Shown: positions 55,774-64,000 of the stretch, piece by piece
How the letters are laid out: each line of letters begins with the position of its first letter
How positions within the stretch are numbered: position 1 is the stretch's first letter
NCBI GenBank assembly: GCA_029851415.1
Contig: CM056742.1
Span: forward strand, 94,602,748-94,666,747
Reading direction: 5' to 3'
DNA length: 64,000 bases
Source of the DNA: Eretmocerus hayati
Taxonomy: Eukaryota; Arthropoda; Insecta; Hymenoptera; Aphelinidae
The notes under the pieces: model-generated
Database searches by the model: none
The model's input: the letters and a program-made list of their open reading frames with translations, nothing else
What the model was told of the DNA's origin: nothing
Made by a program: the position numbers and the translations under genes

Positions 55774-55906
55774 TGAAAAAAATGTAATGATTCTAATAAA
55801 TTCGTGTGTATATTTAGTTATATCTATACAATAAACGTGAAATTCATCATATGTTTTGTTATTCTTAACCTCCCCCATTTTACGGGAAATAAAGTCTCTT
55901 TGAAAA

Positions 55907-56158
55907 TCAAGATGATTGATGCACAAGCGTAAGGTTATCTAACGTGAAATTATTGATTATGAAGTAAAATTCTTGGAAATCGGCTTCTAAGAACAAATAC
56001 TCTTCAACCGCGTTGATATCTCCGTGATACAAAGGATCGATGTTTGCTGCTGAATCACGGTATATCCGTGCATTCCTCCTAAACATCATCTCTCGATCAA
56101 CCTCGCGCCTTACTTTGAATAAAAAAGTAAACGTATGGAAGTGCCTACTACAAAGCAC
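55907..56158 (-). CDS. Inverted relative of the array units
   Basis: An 83-codon minus-strand frame with TFTFLFKVRREVDREMMF, IDPLYHGDINAVEEYLF and NLTLVHQ. The order of these words matches the family (FxIxFxIKR, then RGDIxxVLxxLF, then NxQxVxLK). It is therefore a diverged member in opposite orientation. Its front end is not clear. Confidence 0.4.
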   Translation of the reverse strand: MLCSRHFHTFTFLFKVRREVDREMMFRRNARIYRDSAANIDPLYHGDINAVEEYLFLEADFQEFYFIINNFTLDNLTLVHQSS

Positions 56159-56425
56159 TCATTCAATTAATGAATTATTACGTTGGACTGGAGGTTGTAT
56201 GTCATAATTTGGCATATTACCATACAACATTTTTAGTCTCCATAAATTGTAAAGAATCTGTGCTTGTCCTGAAATGACAAGACAACGATATGAGAATGAA
56301 CTTTTACCTTGGAAAAGTAGAAAGAGTCATTCAGATTTTATTTACCTGAGTGAGTGATTATGTCCATCATTTTTAAAACAGATGCTAGAAGACTGCGAGT
56401 CTTACGATAAACACTAGATTTTTAA

Positions 56426-56510
56426 ATGCTTGAGCGAGTCGTTTGTCTCGAGCAATCAATTTCAACGACCGATGTAAGCTTAACGAAATCAAGAGCGACT
56501 TGGTTTTCAA
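56426..56510 (+). pseudogene. Fragment of a second Polinton major capsid gene
   Basis: The plus-strand text ATGCTTGAGCGAGTCGTTTG with GTCTCGAGCAATCAATT, and following words, parallels 45690-45770, a part of the major capsid gene, at roughly three quarters identity. Orientation is the same as in the main copy (coding on minus). This small relic may come from a different Polinton. Confidence 0.55.
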
Positions 56511-56722
56511 CGAAATCGAAACTGAGGATGACTTTACTATGGCAAAATTCCAGCCAAGGATCTCCAAGATTTCATCTCTGAGACCTTCAAGTGAAGAAAC
56601 CGGTTTCTACTACGTTTCAAGGTGATTGAAACTTTATTCAAAAATTCCTGCAGCGAAGCTGCAGCTTGATTTCTTGTAAAAGCCATAGCAAAAATATATC
56701 ATCATCGTTTTATTCAATACAT

Positions 56723-56760
56723 TATACATCAAGCTGCAGCAAGCTGCAGCTTGATGTATA
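56723..56760. repeat. Perfect 18-bp inverted repeat with a 2-base loop
   Basis: TATACATCAAGCTGCAGC, AA, then the exact reverse complement ending at 56760. A related word AAGCTGCAGCTTGAT is at about 56655. It sits at the 5' junction of the following LINE and may have formed during its insertion. Confidence 0.8.
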
Positions 56761-56774
56761 TATATAATAGGGGA

Positions 56775-57596
56775 AACGAGAGGCGTCCCAAGGATCAGGG
56801 GAGAGCCGAAAAGGAGAAAAAGAAGAGGAAGAACAAGGGAGATAGGAGAAGGACTAGACCCGACGCACTCCTCATAGAAGTGAAGGAAGATGGTTTGTCC
56901 TACGCGGACATGATCAAGAGAGTCAAGCAAGGAGACGAAACGAGGCAAGTGGCTTCAAAAGTCTCCAAACTCCGGAAGACGAAAGAGGGTCATCTACTCA
57001 TCGAGCTCGAGAAGGGGGTGAAGGCAGAGGTCGTTGAGGATGCCCTTAAGGGGGCGATCCAAGACGCCGGAGAGATACGACGGCTTTCCCCAACGATCAA
57101 GCTGGAAGTGCTTGACCTCGACGACGTGAGCACACTCCCGGAAGTTAAGGAAGCCTTCGTGGAGGAACTCGGAGCAGAGCATGCAGGCAGCATCACGACC
57201 CGGACCATCCGCCCAGGATACAGGGGTACTCAGATTGCGGTGATCACACTGCCAGAGCGGCTCGCTAAAGAAGTGCTGGCAAAAGGGAAAGTCCGGGTAG
57301 ACTTCGTTAACGCGCGGGTCCGGGAAAAGGGCGGAATCCCGAGATGTTACAACTGCCTGCAATACGGGCATTTGTCCGCAAAGTGCGACAAGCCACAAGT
57401 GAGGCGGGTGAAACGCTGCTTCAACTGTGGGGAAGAAGGCCACATAGCAGCGGTATGTGTTACCGGAGAGCAGAAATGCCTGAGCTGCGAGGCCCTCAAA
57501 GAGGACCACAAACACAGGTCGGGCATGCAGTGCTGCAAGGCCTACCAGCAGGCGCGAGCAGCATGGAAGAGCCGGAAAAAACGCAAAGATGGCTAG
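56775..57596 (+). pseudogene. LINE ORF1 C-terminal part (zinc-knuckle Gag-like)
   Basis: About 270 codons remain. A basic start is followed by a domain with LSYADMIKRVKQ and RGTQIAVITLPE, then three CCHC-type knuckles (CYNCLQYGHLSAKC, CFNCGEEGHIAAVC, CLSCEALKE plus HRSGMQC). The N-terminal half is missing through 5' truncation. The stop overlaps the ORF2 start as ATGGCTAG. Confidence 0.85.
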
Positions 57597-60500
57597 TTTC
57601 CTGCAAGCGAATCTCTGCAGGAGCAACGATGCTCACAGTCTACTCGAAGCAGAGGCCTCAAGACTGGGAGCAGACGTCCTCATCATCTCCGAGCAGTATC
57701 TCCGAGAAGAGCGACCACGAACCACGGAAGACCTTGGGAGGGGATCGGCCATCCAAGTCTGGAACGTGAGCCTCACAGAGACAAAAAGACCGACCGAAGG
57801 GACGGGCTCCGCCCGAAGAGTCATCGGCGATATTGCGGTGTATAGCTGCTATTACTCACCGAACACACCGAGGAATGTCTTCCTTCGGGAACTGCGGGAA
57901 CTCGAGGATAGTCTGAGACAGTGGAGAGGCCTCGCCATAGTAGCGGGAGATTTTAACTCCAAAGCTCCAGCCTGGAGTGGAGGGCCAGAGGATGAAAGAG
58001 GCAATGCGCTGGAAACAACCATGGCCCAATTGGACCTGGTTTGCCTCAACGAGGTAGGAAAGGCGACATGGCACAGAGGGGCATCATCCTCAGTGCTCGA
58101 CTTAACGTTTGTTAGCGCGCCTCTCATGAGACGAGTCACGAAGTGGCAGGTCCTTGACTCGGAAACGCTCAGCGACCACTGCCATATCTTCTTCAAGATA
58201 GACCATGGCCGAGATGCAGGCATAGCACGGCAGATCGAGGGATGGCAAGTCCGCAAACTGGACGAGGAAAGCTTCAGAGAAGCAATCCTGAGAGCAGAGG
58301 ACCCCGGAGAAGAGCTCTCGCCGCAGGAGACGGTATCAAGCGTCATCCGGTCCATCACCCGAGCCTGCGACGCCTCCATGCCGAGGAGGAAGCAACCCCG
58401 GTTCCAGAAGAGGCAAGTATACTGGTGGAACGATGAGATCAGGGATCTTCGCCGCAGCGCAAACGCTCAGAGGAGGCGAGCGAAGCGAGCGCGCAAACGT
58501 GGACGTCCATCAGCGGCAGCAGACGAAGCGGCCTACAAAGAGGCGAAGAAGCTTCTTCGGGATGCCATCCGTCGCAGCAAACAAAAATGCTGGTCGGAGC
58601 TATGTAACATGGTCGATCAAGATCCGTGGGGCACACCGTACCGGGTGGTCATGAGCAGACTGCGATTGAGAGACGGACCAACAGCGCCAACTGACAAAGA
58701 GTCAGTTCTACGGATTGCCAGGGCACTCTACCCGAGAGGGGAGCCCAGACTCACATTCCCTGGGTTCATCTACGACCCAATCCCCCTCTTCACCGAAGAA
58801 GAGCTAAGACGAGCCGCTACAAGACTGGCGAATGGTAAGGCCCCGGGGTTGGATGGTATCCCTAATGAAGCCCTGAAAATAGTGGCTCGAGAGCAGCCTA
58901 CCCTACTATTGAAGCTGTTCAATAAGTGTCTCCTTGCGGGAGTGTTCCCGAAAGTGTGAACGGCAGAAGCTAGTCCTCATCCCCAAGGGGAAGGGTGGAG
59001 AACCAGCGGAGCCATCATCGAATCGGCCACTCAATATGCTGGACAACATCGGGAAGATGTATGACCGCATGATCCTAAACCGGGCGGAGAAAGAGTATGA
59101 GCGTAGCGGAGGGATGTCCCCGATGCAGTTTGGCTTCCGCAAGGGGCGCAGTACAATGCACGCAATAGAAAGCGTACAAGACAGAGTTCACAGAGCGCAT
59201 ACAATGGCTCCCCAACCAGGAGGAGGGTTTTGTGCCATAATATGCTTGGATGTGAAGAACGCCTTCAACACAGCAAGCTGGGAACGGATCTATAGGTCCC
59301 TAGATGGAAGAGTCCCCCCTTACCTGCTCGCAGTCATCAGCGATGGACTGCGTGACAGAGTCCTCGTATGTGACACCGATGAGGGAAGGGTTGAGCTGGA
59401 ATTATCTGCAGGGATAGCTCAAGGATCCGTGTCAGGACCGTTCGAATGGAACACGCAATACGACGAGTTCCTGAACATGAGTCTTCCAGATGGGGCAGAA
59501 CTCATTGGCTTCGCGGACGATGCGGCATTAGTCGTGGTCGCCGAAACCGCGTGGCAAGTGGAGTGTGTGGCCAATGAAGCTCTCTACCGCATTGGTCAAT
59601 GGTTCCCTGAGAACGGGCTGGAGCTTGCCGAGCACAAGTGCGAAGCGATGCTAGTCACCAAGAGGAGGAGTTTCGAAACTCCCGTGTTCTCCATCAACGG
59701 GTACGAGATTCCACTTAAGAGGGAACTTAGGTACCTTGGGGTTTGGTTTGATGATCGATGGAGCTACAAGGCACAAGCCAGAGAAGCAGCGCTGAAGGCA
59801 GACAGGGTCGGTGGCGCCCTCCAGCGGCTCATGCCAAACATTGGTGGCCCCAAGCCAAACAGAAGAGCCTTACTCAGCACCGTGAGCTATTCCATCATGC
59901 TGTACGGTGCACCAATTTGGGGGCAGGTAGCTAGAGGGTCCGTAATCGATGCAAAGCTAGGTCCAGTCCAGCGGCGTTTCGCGCTACGGACGATCAGTGC
60001 TTATTGCACGGTGTCTGGCCACGCAGCCTGTGTGCTTGCGGGTACACCACCCATTCGACTGCTTGTAGCCGAGAGAGTGCGGGTATGGAAACGCCAAGAA
60101 ACCCTCAAGAGCGATGGAGTCGTGCTCAACCCCACTCGCAAGGCCCTCATACGAGACGTCGAGAGGGGGGAGACCGTCGAAGAGTGGCAAAAAGAGTGGG
60201 AGAGCTCAACGAAAGGGAAGTGGACGCGAAGGCTGATCCCCAACATAGCCAGGTGGATCGATCGAGCTCACGGAGAGCTGGATTACTGGCTGACGCAAGC
60301 GTTTAGTGGGCATGGCTGCTTCGGAGAGTACCTGGAGCGGTTCCAGAAGAGGGAGACCCCGGTGTGTCAGATGTGTGCGGCAGACTGGGACGATGTGGAG
60401 CATGCACTCTTCCATTGCATGAACACAGCTACGGAGAGAGCGGAGCTCGTGAACTGGCTTGGAAATCAGATCACCCCTGAGAATATATTGCCGTTCATGC

Positions 60501-60610
60501 TCCGCAACAAAGAGACATGGGATAAGATCGCCGCCTATATCAAGACGGCGATCACCCGAAAAGAAGAGCGAGAACGGGCATTGCAGCGTCAAGCAAGGGG
60601 CGCTGCATAG
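57589..60610 (+). pseudogene. LINE ORF2: endonuclease and reverse transcriptase with one frameshift
   Basis: The frame from the ATG at 57589 encodes the endonuclease (AGDFNSKAPAWSGG, SDHCHI) and the front of the RT (GKAPGLDGIPNE). It then hits a stop at 58957 caused by a two-base deletion near 58955. It resumes in the next frame with FGFRKGRSTMHAIE, catalytic FADDAAL, and a C-terminal knuckle CQMCAADWDDVEHALFHC, ending at 60610. Total length is about 1005 codons, normal for R1-clade ORF2. Confidence 0.9.
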
Positions 60611-60986
60611 CGAACAACGACGACTTGAAGAGTGATCATTGACGACAAAGAGAGAAGACAGAAGAGCGGACACACCGAAGAGGGACGCCTCATGGCGCGC
60701 GATACGCCTCCCACCCTGAAGTAATGCTAACGCGGTTCCGGGGTGGGTTGGTTAGATAGTGGTTAGCTGCCCCCAGTTCTGCAATGATGGCTTGCCAACA
60801 TCGTAGGGCTGAGAGCAGAAGGTTTCAGCCCCCAGGGCACACGGGCGTTGGATTCATGCTCATCCGGTTTACCGGGTGAGCAAAATGAAAGCGCTTATGG
60901 TCTGCCGGTGGGAGATCCATTAGGGATAGCCTGTCATCAGATTTTTCCTTATATTCCACTTAAAAAAAAAAAAAAAAAAAAAAAAA

Positions 60987-63900
60987 GATATCAAGTAGTA
61001 ACTATTGTTAAATTATCTTGCAATATCATCAATAAAATCCTTGCTCTAGATTCTGATGCCTTCGAATGGAATATGAATGCAATTCTCGTAATTTTGATTT
61101 GGTTTTCCGTCCGACGGAATTTTGGAGAAATCAAAGTCCCTTCGAAAGTGAAGTGGAATTCATCCAAAGTTTGTTATGTATATAAAAACTCTCACCTTGT
61201 CAGTTTTATTTCAGAGAGATTATTTATATCGGTATTGAAAAACACCTGATACTGGTAGGATCCGTTCTTGTAGACTAGAATGTAGGCTGTACATACTGTT
61301 TCACTATTCCAATGGAGGTCATATGGATATCTCGGTAATTTAGAATCGTTTGATTTTCTACTTATGATGATTGAAAGCCTTCAATTCATTCAAGGGAATC
61401 GTAGATTTGTATTGAGTTTTTCCAAAGTTCTGTGAGTGAAATAAAGTATACGATGAAATGATTCCGGGGAAAGGCTCATGATCTATTTCCTAATTGATCT
61501 TACATCTCAGTGGTCATTCAAAGCATCGGTGCCCTATGAATTTGAGAATTTTCATTTGGTCGTGGGGAAACAAAAGCTGTTGTGAGCTTGGAATGCTCTG
61601 CTGATCAATTCTACGGATCTATAATATCTATTACGTTGTTTTTCTATACGATTGATATAAATGTATTCGTAATGTGGACAATCTATTTTGTAGCTCATTT
61701 TCCATTCTCGTCCTACCATAATTTCTAACATTAAGATGTAGTCGTCGTTCCAACCTATCTGAAATTATATCATTATATTCATGATTGTGTGATTTCTCTC
61801 AAGAGTATAGACTGAAGTTATTCCCAAAAAGTCAATATTTATGATCTAATCTTGTCTCTAGGTAGTAAATTCTTACTAAGATTCATTATACCTTATCTTT
61901 CCCTCTATTGATTACATTACTCACTTGTTTTACGTGATAATCGTCACCTTCTTTCGCTCCATCTATACTAAATAACGTTACAGGTAACAAATTCATGCGG
62001 TCTATGGAAAATGTTTACTCGAATTGAAGCTTCCGCTAGAAATTCCTTGATGCTCTTCATAAAAGGTGTCTCACTGAATCAATTCTCAATGATTCGTCTT
62101 TGAGCTCTCTTGTATTTCACCCCTAGTATAATGCTAGTCATCCTCGATCATCTTTGAGATTTTTCTCTGATATGATACTTATTGATTTTCCATATCCTCT
62201 CATTCACTTAGTTTCGTTCACCTTTTGCGGCATTTGAATTCAGATTTTCCGGGGAGTTTCAGTTTAATTCAAATTGTATATATATAAATATTCTCTACCA
62301 AGGTCATTCATCGACCATGGAGAATCAATAGATAGGGGGTGCATATCGTATTTCAAGACCGAATGTTTCTATGAATAGGTGATTGGCGAGCAGTATAAAT
62401 CTCACCCAATTATGTTTAATGAGAGTCTCATCATTGGAAATTTAGATTTTGCTAGATATTCATTACAGACTCACTCCGATTTGGGAGATGAATCTTTCAT
62501 CAATTTTCGTTGCGATCTTTCCGCCTAGAAACTGTAAAAAGTGGTGGGCATATGAAACTTCGTGGATTGTTCGAGTTCTCTCTTCTTTCAAAATGGGAGC
62601 TTTCTCGCCAGAATATCAAAAACTAGGCAAGTGTTTTGCTATCAATGATTGATTATGAGTTTCTTGAGATCTTTCTGAGTTTTCAAATCAACTGGATGAA
62701 TACTTCCTTCAAAAAGTGAACAAATGAGGAGAAAATTATCAATAAGAATCTGAAGCCTTTTTGATTCTCGACTCAAATCTTTGCTTTGATTGCGAATGTA
62801 AATTTGCGCCATTGTGCATCGTTGCCTGATCGTTGCTCATTGGTTATCTTATTTGGAAAGATAATGAGTTTGGATAGCTGACTCTAATGATACGAGGATA
62901 GACTTTGACATTTTCCCTAAATTCTAAACTTTGATCGATGATTCTCTTCGTAAGGGATGTATTCAGTTATCGTACCTCAAACTGAGATATTATGTGTACT
63001 TAACCAACTTTCGATTGGCTGCAAAAAGTTGTGATCAACAAATTCTGATTGCCCTTTCCATTCTCTCACGGTTTAATTCGCTTGATAGCCTCAATTGAAT
63101 TCTTCTCTACTAATAAATTATCTTATGTAATAAATTGGGATCCTTTTCCGTGGACCAATCATTTTATGTTATGAATTCAGGTTTTGCGTAAATCAAGATT
63201 CAAAAATTGACCTGAAATCTGCTATCGAGTGGATGAACTACACAACCTTCTTATTGCAATTTTTCTTTCCAAATATCTGATTCTATGGTATGAAATGAGT
63301 GTTTGGTGATTTCGTTCGAATACCCTCTCTCAATATCAAGTACTTTGGCCTGGTTCGTTTCATTATGGAGAATGTTAATGTTTGTTTGTTAGTTTTAACC
63401 AAAAATATGTTCTCATTCATCAGTCATTTCTATTGATATGTTTCTAAATAAAATACGAATATGGTCATTCGGTCATTAATCAATTTGTCAAAATTATATC
63501 TTGTTGTGAACTGACTCATTCTCTATTCATTTATCATGGTATTATTCTCGATTATTCTAAATACTCGTTTTGTACTCTGTTCCTCTCGTTCCGATCACTT
63601 CTGATGAAATAGACCTAGAATTTCTATTATTTTCCCTTTCTTTCTTTTGTTTTGATTGACTCAGAAAAAGAATGCGATCTCTATTCGCGTCAAGCGGTGA
63701 AGGAATATTCTACAACTCAATTAGTTCGTATAACGTCAAGTTATTGTTTGACAATCTACCTTTATACAATGATCAATTAGTGTATTTCTCAAATATCTAT
63801 TTTGAATGATATTCTGGGGATTCTCGGCTATTCTCTGATTTTCTTCCTTCCTTGTATTCTTTCCGAGACTTCACTTTTGACTTGATCCATTCTAATATCA

Positions 63901-64000
63901 ACTTAAGCTGCTTGGAGATTAATGGGATTTTGCTTCTCTTCATTCTCTGGTTATTCATTTGGTGAAGGATAATTTTGCCCTCTCTATTGGTTTGTTCAAC
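60987..64000. other. AT-rich sequence, nothing recognised
   Basis: Three kilobases without a recognisable coding frame, tRNA, tandem repeat or TIR element on either strand. The few open frames (for example 62449-62652) lack domains. It could be intergenic or intronic. Confidence 0.45.

Larger units (their letters stand above)
56765..60986 (+). mobile_element. R1-like LINE, second family member, 5'-truncated
   Basis: Plus-strand element with a partial ORF1, a full-length ORF2 with one frameshift, a ~360-bp 3' UTR and a ~25-nt poly(A) ending at 60986. Protein motifs are close to those of the 27.8-33.7 kb LINE but nucleotide sequence is well diverged, so it is a separate family. I could not find a target duplication. 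Confidence 0.88.

Noticed and set aside
61000..61249. ORF after the LINE poly(A) as a gene
   Set aside because: It begins inside the LINE 3' UTR and poly(A) and has no recognisable domain.

Overview
The window is a repeat-rich stretch of a eukaryotic nuclear genome, most likely an arthropod and probably an insect. The reasons are R1-like and CR1/jockey-like non-LTR retrotransposons, a Ty1/copia fragment, tRNA-derived SINEs, many short terminal-inverted-repeat (TIR) elements, an insect-style Polinton/Maverick (adintovirus-like) element, and 55-65 nt GT-AG introns. I cannot name the species. No conserved single-copy host gene is visible. The region reads as old heterochromatin-like sequence in which elements have inserted into one another.

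Layout. 1-25 kb: blocks of a diverged ~198-bp satellite (1-1.68 kb in reverse orientation; 4.9-13.0, 14.8-15.3 and 18.1-19.0 kb forward), two other ~330-bp tandem repeats (13.0-14.0 and 24.3-25.3 kb), and several insertions whose ends and target duplications can be read: a nested foldback element at 1.9-3.0 kb, a hAT-like element at 5.5-6.4 kb, a 714-bp CCCTGTTAAAAA-ended element at 11.2-11.9 kb, a TTAA-flanked 158-bp element at 15.96-16.11 kb, and a retro-insertion with a 90-bp duplication at 20.4-21.1 kb. SINE-like units, an ankyrin-repeat fragment and a copia integrase fragment lie among them.

25.5-35.1 kb: two tandem 5'-truncated copies of a CR1/jockey-type LINE separated by (CT)n, then a nearly complete R1-like LINE on the minus strand embedded in (CT)n and itself interrupted by a 295-bp TTA-flanked MITE, then a second truncated copy with a clear 15-bp target duplication.

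35.1-51.4 kb: a decayed Polinton/adintovirus-like core. It has protein-primed DNA polymerase B on plus. On minus there is a compact overlapping cluster: PLA2-like minor capsid protein, adenain-type protease, penton, double-jelly-roll major capsid, an unknown protein, a coiled-coil protein and an rve integrase. A packaging-type ATPase diverges on plus. The integrase is split by a 5.3-kb foldback element with a 9-bp duplication. The penton gene is split by an 882-bp Transib-like element with CACAGTG ends and a 5-bp duplication. In both genes, subtracting the insert plus one target copy leaves a whole number of codons.

51.5-56.5 kb: probable cargo or flank of the same element. It has a small Ser-rich ORF, a long coiled-coil protein, and an array of at least seven related ~110-120-codon units plus one inverted unit. 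Every plus-strand unit has an AG acceptor placed so that it is in phase with a single upstream exon with a strong GTAAGT donor. This looks like an undescribed array of alternative 3' exons and is the most interesting feature of the window. 56.7-61.0 kb: another R1-like LINE, 5'-truncated, with a frameshift and a poly(A) tail. 61-64 kb: AT-rich sequence with nothing recognised.
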